DNA of 64,000 nt from Hippophae tibetana (taxonomy: Eukaryota; Streptophyta; Magnoliopsida; Rosales; Elaeagnaceae): the NCBI GenBank assembly GCA_037013495.1, contig CM072811.1, positions 12,343,190-12,407,189 on the forward strand, given 5' to 3'. The notes under the pieces are model-generated. The model was not told where the DNA came from. It searched no databases and was given only the letters and a program-made list of their open reading frames with translations. Made by a program: the position numbers and the translations under genes. This document shows, one piece after another, positions 21,955 through 32,698 of the stretch (its first letter is position 1; every line of letters begins with the position of its first letter).

Positions 21955-23118
21955 TTACATTGTCCTCAATGTAAGAAAGGAAAGAGAGATCTTCTTTTTG
22001 TCGGTGGTGAAACTGCCCTCGTCGGCGGTGAACGTAAGATTTTTTTTTCTTAGATGGGATGGCATTGGCTTTAGCTCAATCTTGTTGGCTCCATGCTTTA
22101 CCATTGAGTTTGGAGTTTCGTTTGTTCCCAACTCCTTAAATGTTTCATCACTGCACAAATATTCATCAGGTGCTACCAGTAATTCAGAACATTGTCTCAT
22201 CCCCTCATCTTTCTCCTCAATTGTTGTAGATTTCACAAGGCAAGCTTCTAGTGGTAGCAATGGAGTTCTCTCCTCAAAAGTTTCCGAGATTAACCCGTCA
22301 AGAGTGTTAATTTGAAAACAAGAATGTACGTCACTTGGAAATTTTATTTCTTCAAAAACATCAAAAGTCAATTGTTCATCTTGCACCCGTAGAATGAGCT
22401 TTCCTTGCTGAACATCAATCAATGTTCTTCCAGTTGCAAGGAACGGTCTCCCCAATATCAACGATATCTCTCTATCTTCCTCCATGTCAAGCACCACGAA
22501 ATCTACAGGGAAAATAAATTTGTCGACTTTAATTAAAACATCCTCAATTACCCCTAGAGGATATTTCACCGATCGATCCTCTAATTGTAAAGATATTGAA
22601 GTGGGCTTCACTTCTCCCAGGCCTAGTTTCCTGAAAATAGAAAGTGGCATCAAATTAATGCTTGCTCCTAAATCACATAGGACTTTATCAAAATTGCAAC
22701 TTCCTATAGTACAAGGTATAGTAAAACTCCCTGGGTCTTTCAATTTCTGTGGCAGTTTTCTTTGACGAATTGCACTGCATTCCTCATTTAGCATGACAGT
22801 TTCATAATCTCCCAGCTTCCTCTTCTTTGATAGAATTTCCTTCATGAATTTTGCATACTTGGGCATTTGTTCCAACATCTATGCAAAAGGAATGTTAATA
22901 TGCAATTTCTTAAAAATATCCAGAAATTTATCAAATTGATTATCAAGCTTTTTCTTATTCAATCTTTGAGGATATGGGATAGGAGGCTCATATTTCGCAT
23001 ATGGGGAAGGTTGAATATCTTGGGATCTTGATGGCTTTTCTTTAGATTCTTCCATCTTTTTCTCCGATTTCCTCTGCCATTCAAGTTCTTTACCACTTCT
23101 CAATGTGATAGCCTTTAC
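21955..23118 (-). pseudogene. Element A gag C-terminus and protease, fused to 3' noncoding DNA
   Basis: Read leftwards: ITLRSGKELEW-type gag C-terminus (23,118 to 22,879), an in-frame stop just before MLEQMPKYAKF, then protease with the LCDLGASINLMPLS active-site block, LILGRPFLATGRTLIDV and a linker to about 22,000. There the frame runs into 3' noncoding sequence and ends at 21,955. The protease would process the gag-pol polyprotein. RT, RNase H and integrase are missing, removed by a deletion joining the linker to the acattgaggacaatgtaag block. The stop upstream of the 307-codon frame and the large deletion make this non-functional. Confidence 0.88.
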
Positions 23119-23123
23119 ATGCT
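23119..23123 (+). repeat. Target-site duplication ATGCT, left copy
   Basis: ATGCT next to the left end of solo LTR B1; repeated at 25,094-25,098. Skipping the LTR rejoins the element A gag frame (NPKEHC to ITLRSGKELE). Confidence 0.85.
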
Positions 23124-23783
23124 TGATAACTGTATTTTATATAGTTATTTTCATCTATTTTATTAATTATAATTGCTATGTTTTCAATCTTTTTAGTTAA
23201 TTTTAGTTTAATAAATTAGTATTTACGGTTTTTTATATATTTTAATAAAATTAAATAATTTGTATCCAAAAACTTAATTAATTGCAAATTTGAGTCAAAA
23301 AATATAATTTCAAATAAAATAGTATTTAATTGCAATTTATAAAAGTCAAAAATATAATTTAAATTAAATTCGGGCTTAATTTTAATTATTAAAAGTTTAA
23401 AAATTTAATTTAAATTAGAAAAGGGCTAAACTGTAATTAAAGAAAGTTGAAAATGTAATTTGAAATAGATTTGTGGGCCAAAATCCAATTAATTAAAGTT
23501 TAAATTTCTGCGCAGGTGAGAAGACCACGCGCCAACATGCACGCGCGAAACGTGGACCGTCGGATCAAAGAAGAAACGGCTTAGATCCACGCGTGCCATT
23601 CACGCCCGACCAGAACGCATGGGTGCAGAATTGTTTACGCGGCTCGGCGCCCGAGTGGGGCCCACCTGCCGCGCATGCCGGCGTGCAGGTGGGACCCACT
23701 TCTCTGACGCGTCAGCCGCTGTCCCCCACGTACGCGCGCCTCTGATCCCGTGCGCTGATCTCAGCGTGCGCCCGGATTTTCCT

Positions 23784-24088
23784 CCAATCAGAATCTGCCA
23801 CGTGTTCCTTTTGAATCCCTTCCTCAAATCAGAAACTGCCACGTGTCCCACTCTATTTTTGAGCCAATCATGTAACGACACGTGGCATGTTACGATGAGC
23901 GCGAAAGCGCAGGATCGCACCCGTATATGGCCGTTTTCGTCCGTTCCTTTTTGTCGCCGGCGCCGTTTCCAGCGTCCAATGAGAAGCTGCCACGTGTCCG
24001 CGTTAATTCGTTTCAGCGAATCAGACGCTGACACGTGGCACGCATAAAGAAATTAAAAAAGGCTGAATCGGCGCCCCTGTCTCACGTG
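23784..24088 (+). promoter_or_regulatory. CACGTG/CCAAT array in U3 of LTR B1
   Basis: CACGTG at 23,799, 23,840, 23,879, 23,991, 24,032 and 24,083. The first five follow a CCAAT or near-CCAAT sequence (for example ccaatcagaatctgccacgt) by about 10-15 bases. CACGTG in a cCACGTGtC context is a G-box/ABRE bound by bZIP and bHLH factors; CCAAT binds NF-Y. The array ends about 120 bp upstream of the TATA box. Confidence 0.75.
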
Positions 24089-24205
24089 TGAATTTTCGAT
24101 ACGATTTTCGATACGCGTTATTTAATTTTTCGATAAAAAATTATTACGCGTTTTATTTAAAAAATAAAATAAAAAATGTAATATTTTAGATGTATTATTT
24201 TTGGG

Positions 24206-24213
24206 TATAAATA
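24206..24213 (+). promoter_or_regulatory. TATA box of LTR B1
   Basis: TATAAATA at the U3/R transition, followed about 80 bases later by a leader hairpin (24,289-24,328). Confidence 0.75.
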
Positions 24214-25093
24214 GGAGATAAGATGATAGTTGTAAGAAGTTTTTTTTGAGTTTGTAATTTTTGGGGTGTTTGTGTGTTGGTTGTGGAACACGCAGAAGCC
24301 ATTTTTGGCTTTTGTTGTGTTTTGCGTGTGCCAAAAATTTGTTCTAATTGATGTTTTAATTTGCCTTCTTCTTCATCTTAATTTTCTGTAGGTGTTGTAA
24401 TTTTTATTTTAATTTTATGACGTAATTTAATTTTTCTAGGGTTGCATTTGATCTAAATTTATGATGCTTTTATTTTAATTATTTTTCATAGATTTATAAG
24501 ACGTTCGATTTGTTCGTTCTATTTTGTGTTTAATGCTTTTTGATTATTTACGAATCTTATCGAAACGATCTGTGGCACATGAATAAACTTGGAAGAGGCA
24601 TTCGTGTGTATATCGCTCGTAAATAGAATGACATGTATAATGAAGGATAGGAATATACCCTAATTGTATGTGTGGCCATTTGAAAACTTAAAACGTAATG
24701 AATTTCTGTGAATTTAATTCTCATAGAGATATAGTGAATTAATTTAACGAGGTGTGTTTGTACGGAGCTCGGAAGAGATGTATGAATAAAATTAGAAGTT
24801 TTCGGTTGACAAATTAAATGTACTAAAAAAAATATAAATCAAAAGAAAATAAAATGATTTGAGTTGATTAATTTGGTGAAAAATTGCAATCCTAGATTTC
24901 TTTTATTTTGTTTTAACTCTTTTCTTACATTTGCTACAATTAATTTACGTTTTGAATAAAATCAGATTGAGATAATTTTAGTAATTAACAAACTATAGTT
25001 ACAAATCTCTGTGGGAACGATACTTTACTTACAAATTTTATTACTTGTGACCGTGTATACTTGCACGTTTTTGTGTGTTGAAAAACAACAACA

Positions 25094-26418
25094 ATGCTCT
25101 TTGGGATTTATTGTGTCACTAGGTAGCGATCCTTGAGACCTTTCTGCAATCTGCTTTGAAAGCTGCCCCAATTGGTTTTGGATGTCCCTATTGATTGCCT
25201 CTTGATTTCTGAAATTTGCTCTTGTCTCCTCAATGAACTTTCCCAAAATTTCTTCCAAATCTGTTTGTTTTTTCTCTTGGGGTTGGTAGGAAGATGATGA
25301 CGGTTTGAATCTCCCTTGGTTATTTCCCCATGGCAAATTTGGATGATTCCTCCAACCTGGATTGTAGATGTTCGAATATGGGTTATGTTGAGGTTTTTGG
25401 AAATTTGAAACATAATTTGCTTGCTCACCATTTGGTGAAGCAAATGGATTTCCAACTTGGCACTCGATGCTATCATGATTTCCACCACATAAATCACATT
25501 TTGCAGTTGGTTTGGATTCTAACTTGGATGACAAAGAATCCATCTTTCTTGAAAGAACAGCAACTTGGGCCGACAAAGCATTCATTGAATCAATTTCATG
25601 CACTGTTGCTGGTCTTTTTGAAATTACCCGCTCTGAATGCCATTGATTGTTGTTTTCTGCCATAATCTCTAACAATTCATGAGCATCCTCCGGTGTTTTT
25701 CCCATTAAAGACCCTCCAGTTACAGCATCAATCATTGCACGATAGTTTGAAACCAACCCATTATAAAATGTAGAGACTTGTAACCAAATTGGTATACCAT
25801 GATGTGGGCACTTCCTCAACATTTCTTTGAATCTTTCCCAAGCTTCATACAATGATTCTTGGTCATACTGTGTAAAAGATGTGATTTCATTCCTCAATTT
25901 TTCCGTCTTAACAAGAGGAAAGAACTTGGACAAGAATTTTTGAACCAATTCATTCCATGTTGTCATTGATCCCGATGGTAATGATCGAGTTTAGCCACTC
26001 CTTGGCTTTATCCCAAAGTGAAAAAGGAAAACCCTCAATCTTATAGTATATTCAAACACACCATTTATATTGTTCAGATCACATACCTCCAAAAAGTAAG
26101 CAATATGTGCATTTGGATCATCCTTTGACATTCCCCCAAACTGATCTGATTGAACCATTTGGATAAAGGATGGTTTTATCTCAAAGTTATTGGCTTGAAT
26201 AGTTGGCCTCCTTATACCCAAGTAGTTCTAGCAACATTAGGTGCAGCATAATCCCTCAAAGCTCTACGATTTCCACCTCCCTCAACAAATGGTAGATCCA
26301 TGGTTGATTATCTATTAGGAGCTGAGTTTGAACGCCTTGTCTCTCGATTTAAATGCCTATATGTTCTATCAATCTCCGGATCAAATGGAAGAAGGTTGAG
26401 GCTTCTTGTACGTCTCAT
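25094..26418 (-). pseudogene. Element A gag, first copy (N-terminal and central part)
   Basis: The minus-strand start is the ATG at 26,418-26,416 (MRRTRSLNLLPFDPEIDRTY). The capsid-like core QANNFEIKPSFIQMVQ, then LVQKFLSKFFPLVKTEKLRN and LYEAWERFKEMLRKCPHHG leads to a CX2CX3HX4C zinc knuckle (CDLCGGNHDSIEC) that would bind RNA. Stops and shifts near 26,221 and 25,990 split the frame, so it is dead. At 25,094 it breaks at the solo LTR and continues at 23,118. A copy lies at 34,413-35,737. Confidence 0.88.
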
Positions 26419-26598
26419 ACAAAAAATCCTACAACCAGAAAATCAACTAGCACAAAAATAACACAAAGTTACCTTTTTTATGATAAATAAAATAAAAGAG
26501 CAAAATAAACAAAATTAAAAATGAAACAATGATAAAGCAAATTAACTTCAAATTAAAAATAAGATTAGGTAGTATCGATATTAATAAAATCAAACCAT

Positions 26599-26616
26599 TC
26601 CCCGGCAATGGCGCCA
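26599..26616 (-). promoter_or_regulatory. tRNA-Asp primer-binding site of element A, first copy
   Basis: Minus strand TGGCGCCATTGCCGGGGA, one mismatch to the tRNA-Asp complement, lying just inside the LTR terminus at 26,623. Confidence 0.88.
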
Positions 26617-26622
26617 AAAACT

Positions 26623-27325
26623 TGATGCTTATTTTCGCAAGTGTACGAATCGTTCAAGTAATAAAGTGTACAAAAAGTACGAATATCGAACCCACAAGGA
26701 ATGGCGTTACTAAGTACCGAAATTGACTAACCCTAAGTTTATTTGAAAATCAAATTGTTGAAATTGTTCTAAAAGCAAATGAACATAAAACTAAATGCAA
26801 ATAACAAAATTTAATGTTGTTCACAAATGATTAAAAACGCTAAGGCATTTGATTTCGCTAAATCAATTCAATCCGATTTCAAGTCATGTTATATGAGAAT
26901 CAAAGCTAAAAGTGATGGTTGAAAAACCCAAATTTATCTAATACTCTCTCTCGAGTTATATTAGAATTACTTATCTATGAAAATCAACTATATTTCTATG
27001 AAGATTTAATCACAAACAAGCACATTACGATTTATGGAATTTCTAGAATAACCACATACATCATGCATTAGTTCTCACACTCGCATTCAACATACGGTAT
27101 TTATCACAAGAAGCATTCATTACATATCTCCTCTCGGTTTCAATATAATGCAACTAATCATCTAAATCTTGGCCAGAAATTTAAAAGCATTAAGCATGGA
27201 AATAAATACTCAACTTGAAAACAATGAACTCATATACCAATAACCAAAGAAATCAGATTTTCTTGATTCAACTACATCATAGCCTTAGCAAAAACGAATT
27301 AGTTCATAATAGAAATAAGAACAAC
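26623..27325 (-). repeat. Element A LTR, partial (U5 side), first copy
   Basis: 703 bp matching 35,942-36,644. It stops at acaac, where LTR B2 begins. The remaining U3 side of this LTR copy is not present on the other side of B2. Confidence 0.88.
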
Positions 27326-29498
27326 TGATAACTGTATTTTATATAGTTATTTTCACCTATTTTATTAATTATAATTGCTATGTTCTTGATGTTTTTAGTT
27401 AATTTTCGATTAATAAATTAGTATTTACTGTTTTTTATATATTTGAAATAAAATTAAGTAATTTGTATCGAAAACGTACTTAAATGCAAATTTGTACCCA
27501 AAAATATAATTTCAAATAAAAGAGTGATAAATTGCAATTTATAAAAGTTGAAAATATAATTTAAATTAAATTTGGGCTTCATTATAATTATTAAAAGTTA
27601 AAAATTTAATTTAAAATTAGCAAAGGGCTAAAGTGTAATGTAAGAAAGTACAAAAATGTAATTTGGATTAAATTTGTGGGTCACAATATAATTAACAAAA
27701 GTTTGAATTTTCTGCGCAGGAAAAGAATTGCACTCGCACAAATCACGAAAATCATCACCCACCGTCCGATCAAAGATTCAACGGGTTAGATTTGGCGCGT
27801 GCAACCAGACGAGGCAAAATCGCGTGTACAGTCTTCGCGCAGCTCGGCGTGCCAGTGGGCCCCACGTGTCGCTCTGGCCGGCGTCTGAGTGGGACCCACA
27901 TGTCGGATGCTCAGATTCCCCCGAGGCGATCGCTGACCGTTGGATCAGATCAACGGTCCAGATTGAAGCGCGTCCATCCAAGCTGTCGCGCACCGAGCCG
28001 CTCGTGTAGAAATCCTGTGTGACGCGGTCCACACAAGCGGCGTGCATCTTCAGTTTTACAGAATAATAATCTGCCACGTGTCCCTCGAATATTTCACCTA
28101 ATCAAAGTCGGACACGTGGCTATTTACAATGCGCGCAACCGCGCTGGATCACGCCCCGTTTTCAGCCGTTGCCTCAATTTTCGGCGCGCCAATCCTGTGT
28201 GCCGTTCCTACGTGCAGCCGGTCTGTGCACCCAATGATGTGCTGCCACGTGTCCCACGAATTGTTTCCGCGAATCAGAACGCGACACGTGGCATGCGGAA
28301 AAAGAAAAAAAAATTCAAAAAATTTGCAGAGTGTGTTTGTTACGCGTGCTAGCCCATATCATCTTGTCCCCCACTGATGATATAAAATAAATAAATAAAT
28401 AAAATATAAAAAAAAAATAAAAAAGTGATATATGTTTGGGGGATACGCGTACACGAGGAGGAATTATTTTTCTCTTTTTCTCTGAGTTCAGTTTCTATTT
28501 TTCGAGCAGAGTGTTTTTCTTTCTTCTTTTTCTCTCGAAATTTTTGGAGAAAACTAGCGAGTTCTTGCAAGTTTTTCTTCCTTGTAACATTTTAATTTTT
28601 CTGTTTTTTTTGTTTGCGTGTTACACGAACATGCAGAGTATTGATTTAACATTTTATATTGTATCTTCTTAGGGAAATTACAGAGAAAGAAGACAACAAA
28701 GAAGAAGAAAAGGGATGAAATTTATTTTTCATTGAGGAATCGTGAAAGAGTTTTTTTTCTTATCTATTTTCTTTTAATTTTCTTTCTCTGCAAGGTTTTA
28801 TTTTTGTTGTATTGTCATTTTAAATTCTGCTATGAACTAATACATTTGTTCTAGGGTTGCAGTGTAGCGTAAATTATGAAATTTGAATTAAATATTTTTG
28901 AATGATTTATGGGACTGTTTTAAGTTGTTTATTTTATCAGTGTTTAATGCTTTTAATTATCGGAAGATTAATTAACTGATATGTGACATTTAAATAAACT
29001 TGAAAAAGGCATTTTTGTGTGCTGCTCGTGATGGAATAACGTATATACATAAGAGATAGAAATATACTTTTATTGTATGTGTAACTGTTAGAGAACTCAG
29101 AACTTAATAAATCTGGTTGAATTTAATTCGCATAGGAATATAGTGAATCATTTTAACTAGATGTTTCTGTATGGAGCTCGGAAGAGATATATGGATAAAT
29201 TAGGAGTTCTTGGTTAACAACTTAAAACGCGATAACATAAATCAAGATAAAATATAATGATTCAAGTGGATTAATTTGGTGAAACTGCAATCCTAGAATT
29301 TTCTTGCAATCTGTTATTAAAGTTAGTTAGACAAACGACATCAAATTATCGACTGTTTGGATAAAATTAGGTTGAAATAATTTTAATAATTAACGAATAC
29401 TAGTAATAAATCTCTGTGGGAACGATACTTTACTTATCGTATTATTACTTGTGACCGTGTATACTTGCACGAGTTCGTGTGTTGAAAAACACGCAACA
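27326..29498 (+). repeat. LTR B2 (5' LTR of the B2 element)
   Basis: 2,173 bp from TGATAACTG to ACGCAACA, followed by a perfect Asp primer site. Same family as B1 but clearly diverged. Its U3 has CACGTG at 27,863, 28,075, 28,113, 28,246 and 28,285, several next to CCAAT-like sequence. The upstream 5 bp (acaac) has no matching copy at a B2 right end because the element is truncated. Confidence 0.9.
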
Positions 29499-29504
29499 AG
29501 TTTT

Positions 29505-29522
29505 TGGCGCCGTTGCCGGGGA
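29505..29522 (+). promoter_or_regulatory. tRNA-Asp primer-binding site of B2
   Basis: TGGCGCCGTTGCCGGGGA, fully complementary to the 3' end of plant tRNA-Asp, six bases after the LTR end. Confidence 0.92.
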
Positions 29523-29710
29523 ATTATTTTACTAATTTTTGTTGATATTAATACCAATTAATCTGATTTTAATTCAAAAAAAAAAAGAAAAAAAAAATAT
29601 TATTTGTTTAATTGCTTACTGTTACTTGTTTGGATTTGTGTGTTTATTTATGTTTTAAATTTAATTTATATATTGTATTAGATTTAATTTTGGATAGAGT
29701 GAGACTTTGT

Positions 29711-32698
29711 ATGCGACGCAAAAGAAATCTTGACTTAGTTCCCTTAGATCTAGAAATTCATAGAACTATTTTGAACTGGAAGAAAAATAATAAACGAGAA
29801 ACCTTAGAACATCTAGTTATGGATAATGAAATTCCAGAAGTTGAAGAACCAAGGTCCTTAAGAGATTATGCAGTGCCCATGGTTGGTGGCATCCATTCAA
29901 GCATTAGAAGACCATTAATTCAAGCCAATAATTTTGAAATTAAGCCTGCAATCATTCATATGATTCAAACATCGGTACAATTTGGTGGTTTACCTCACGA
30001 TGATCGAAACTCCCATATATCAAATTTCCTAGAGATTTGCGACACATTTAGGCATAATGGAGTCACTGATGATGCTATTCGGTTGAGACTTTTTCCCTTT
30101 TCACTTAGGGATAAGGCAAAGAGTTGGTTGAATTCATTACCATGTGGTTCTATCACTACGTGGGAGGATTTGGCTCAAAAAGTTTTAGCCAAATATTTTC
30201 CACCGGCAAAGACTGCACGGATGAGAAATGAAATCACCACTTTTATGCAGTTTGACTCAGAGTCATTATATGAAGCTTGGGAGAGGTACAAGGAGCTACT
30301 TCGAAGATGTCCTCACCACGGATTACCGAAGTGGCTTCAAGTTCAAACATTTTATAATAGTTTGATGGGTCAAACTAGAAATATGATTGATGCTGCAGCA
30401 GGTGGTGCTTTAATGGGGAAATCAATTGATGAAGCATACAACTTATTAGAGGAAATGGCCTCAAATAGTTATGAATGGCCATCAGAGAGGATGTTGCCTA
30501 AGAAAGCAGCTGGAATTCATGAGATTGATGCTATGACTGCTTTAACTGCACAAGTATCTGCTTTGGTGAAAAAGATGGATACTATGGGTGTCCATTCTAT
30601 TCAGAGTCCTTTTGTTGCATGTGAAATTTGCAATGGTAATCATGCCAGTGAGAGATGTCCTCACAACTCTGAATCTGTCAATTTTGTTTCCAATTACAGT
30701 AGGAATCAAAACAATCAAAACAATCCCTATTCCAACACATACAATCCAGGGTGGAAGAATCATCCTAATTTTTCTTGGAGTAATAATCAAGGCCAATCAT
30801 CTTCTATGAAGCCCACTCACCCTCCAGGTTTTCATAACCAAGTCCCACAACAGGAGAGAAAGCCTTCATTGGAAGATATGTTTGCTCAATATATGGCTAA
30901 GAATGAGACTATTCTCCAAAATCAGGCAACGTCTATTAGAAATCTCGAAGTTCAATTGGGGCAACTAGCTACTGCTGTTAACAATCGCCCTCAAGGTTCT
31001 TTACCTAGTGATACTGAAATCAATCCAAAAAGGGAGGGAAAAGAGCATTGTAAGGCAGTGACATTGAGGAGTGGAAAAGAGTTAGAAGAAATACAAAAAC
31101 CCATTTCTCCACCGTCTCTTATTGTTGAGGGTGTTGACCCAGAAAAACAAGAAAAGGCTAATCATAGGGTTGAAGAGAATGAATTAACAGAAAGTCCGAT
31201 AATGAAACCAGCTTTAGAAAGTCTCAAGTCATATAATCCACCAATTCCATTTCCTCAACGCTTCCATAAGCAAAAGCTTGATAAGCAATTCTCCAAGTTT
31301 CTTGAAGTATTTAAGAAACTTCATATAAACATTCCTTTCGCTGATGCCTTGGAGCAAATGCCTAGCTATGTGAAATTCATGAAAGACATTTTGTCTAAGA
31401 AGAGAAGGTTAGGTGATTTTGAGACAGTTGCTCTCACAGAGGAGTGTAGTGCCATCCTTCAGAAGAAGCTACCACCTAAGCTTAAAGATCCAGGAAGTTT
31501 CACCATTCCTTGTACTATTGGTGAGAAATTTTTTGGTAGAGCTCTGTGTGATCTGGGTGCAAGCATTAATTTGATGCCACTATCCATCTATCAAAGACTT
31601 GGATTAGGAGAAGCACAACCGACCACTGTAACTCTTCAACTTGCAGATAGGTCTCTGAAACACCCGAGAGGCATTATAGAGGATGTGCTTGTAAAGGTTG
31701 ACAAGTTTATCTTTCCTGCAGATTTCATAATTCTTGACATGGAGGAAGATAAAGAAATTCCTATTATTCTGGGGAGACCATTTTTAGCAACTGGTAGGAC
31801 TTTGATTGATGTCCAAAAAGGTGAGCTCACCATGAGAGTTCAAGACCAAGAGGTAACTTTCAATGTCTTTAAAGCTATGAAATTTCCAAGAGAATCTGAT
31901 GATTGCTTTAGAGTTGACATGGTGAATGCGTTAGTTGAAAACAATTTCAGGGAAAACTGGAGTACTGATGCTTTGGAACTTGCACTTGTGAATGACAATG
32001 TTATTGATAACTTTGATTCTCTTGAATATCTCAAGTTACTTAAAGCATCTCCACAACTCTTTAGTCCGCAAACTGAAGAAGAGGCATCACAAGTTGCAAC
32101 ACCATCTAAGCTTACCTATGGGAAGCCATCTATGGAACAGAAACAATTATTAGAGCTTAAGCCACTGCCTACCCATCTAAGGTATGCTTATTTGGGTGAA
32201 ATGACTACAATGCCTGTGATTATTTCAGCATCTCTAGATGACGATCAAGAAAAGAAGCTATTGAGAGTGTTGAGAAATTACAAGCTAGCATTAGGATGGT
32301 CTATAGCTGACATTAAAGGAATTAGCCCTTCAATATGCATGCACAAGATCTTGTTTGAAGAAGATATCAAGCCTACTATTGAGCATCAACGTCGTTTGAA
32401 TCCAATCATGAAGGAGGTAGTAAAAGAGGAAATCATTAAGTGGTTAGATGCAGGCATTATCTATCCTATTTCAGATAGCTCTTGGGTCAGCCCAATTCAT
32501 TGTGTTCCGAAGAAAGGAGGAATTACAGTGGAGACTAATAGCAATAATGAGCTGATTCCCACAAGGAAAGTGACAGGTTGGCGGGTATGCATGGATTATC
32601 GGAAGCTCAACAAGGCCACTCGAAAGGATCATTTTCCCCTTCCATTTATTGACCAAATGCTAGACAGATTGGCAGGATCATTTTCCCCTTCCATTTAA
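29711..32698 (+). CDS. B2 gag-protease-RT polyprotein, truncated in RT
   Basis: Start taken at 29,711 (MRRKRNLDLVPLDLEIHR) because the same motif starts the element A gag; 33 hydrophobic codons upstream are leader. 995 codons without a stop: gag core (residues about 70-270), zinc knuckle CEICNGNHASERC at about 304-316, gag C-terminus with TLRSGKELEE, protease active site DLGASINLM at about 614, LGRPFLATGRTLID, then RT from about 926 (VSPIHCVPKKGG) to DYRKLNKATRKDHFPLPFID and LDRLAG. The last six residues come from a duplicated 24-base segment at the breakpoint. The RT YxDD box, RNase H and integrase are missing, so the product could form particles and process gag but not copy RNA. Athila-group Ty3/gypsy. 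Confidence 0.93.
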   Translation: MRRKRNLDLVPLDLEIHRTILNWKKNNKRETLEHLVMDNEIPEVEEPRSLRDYAVPMVGGIHSSIRRPLIQANNFEIKPAIIHMIQTSVQFGGLPHDDRNSHISNFLEICDTFRHNGVTDDAIRLRLFPFSLRDKAKSWLNSLPCGSITTWEDLAQKVLAKYFPPAKTARMRNEITTFMQFDSESLYEAWERYKELLRRCPHHGLPKWLQVQTFYNSLMGQTRNMIDAAAGGALMGKSIDEAYNLLEEMASNSYEWPSERMLPKKAAGIHEIDAMTALTAQVSALVKKMDTMGVHSIQSPFVACEICNGNHASERCPHNSESVNFVSNYSRNQNNQNNPYSNTYNPGWKNHPNFSWSNNQGQSSSMKPTHPPGFHNQVPQQERKPSLEDMFAQYMAKNETILQNQATSIRNLEVQLGQLATAVNNRPQGSLPSDTEINPKREGKEHCKAVTLRSGKELEEIQKPISPPSLIVEGVDPEKQEKANHRVEENELTESPIMKPALESLKSYNPPIPFPQRFHKQKLDKQFSKFLEVFKKLHINIPFADALEQMPSYVKFMKDILSKKRRLGDFETVALTEECSAILQKKLPPKLKDPGSFTIPCTIGEKFFGRALCDLGASINLMPLSIYQRLGLGEAQPTTVTLQLADRSLKHPRGIIEDVLVKVDKFIFPADFIILDMEEDKEIPIILGRPFLATGRTLIDVQKGELTMRVQDQEVTFNVFKAMKFPRESDDCFRVDMVNALVENNFRENWSTDALELALVNDNVIDNFDSLEYLKLLKASPQLFSPQTEEEASQVATPSKLTYGKPSMEQKQLLELKPLPTHLRYAYLGEMTTMPVIISASLDDDQEKKLLRVLRNYKLALGWSIADIKGISPSICMHKILFEEDIKPTIEHQRRLNPIMKEVVKEEIIKWLDAGIIYPISDSSWVSPIHCVPKKGGITVETNSNNELIPTRKVTGWRVCMDYRKLNKATRKDHFPLPFIDQMLDRLAGSFSPSI
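32625..32697 (+). repeat. 24-bp direct repeat at the B2 truncation point
   Basis: The 24 bases at 32,625-32,648 recur at 32,674-32,697, 49 bases later, exactly where RT stops and LTR B sequence starts. This looks like templated filler at a repaired break or a template switch. Confidence 0.85.

Larger units (their letters stand above)
23124..25093 (+). repeat. Solo LTR B1 inserted in element A gag
   Basis: 1,970 bp from TGATAACTG to AACAACA with perfect 5-bp target duplications and no internal sequence: a solo LTR left by recombination between two LTRs. Its U3 (23,500-24,110) is GC-rich with six CACGTG hexamers; TATAAATA is at 24,206-24,213; the U5 ends with the tgggaacgatactttac and gtgtatacttgcacg block shared with B2 and C. 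The 142-144-codon frames at 23,600-24,047 are artefacts of the GC-rich U3. Confidence 0.92.

Noticed and set aside
23600..24047. Overlapping 144- and 142-codon frames on opposite strands (repeated at 32,919-33,366)
   Set aside because: They fall exactly on the CACGTG-rich U3 of LTR B1 and its duplicate, both strands are open, and the TATA box is downstream. Promoter DNA, not genes.
25108..25665. 129-codon minus and 111-codon plus frames overlapping gag
   Set aside because: Shadows of the gag reading frame; no independent motif, and the same frames reappear in the duplicate.
27728..28377. Several 76-99-codon frames
   Set aside because: Same situation in the U3 of LTR B2.
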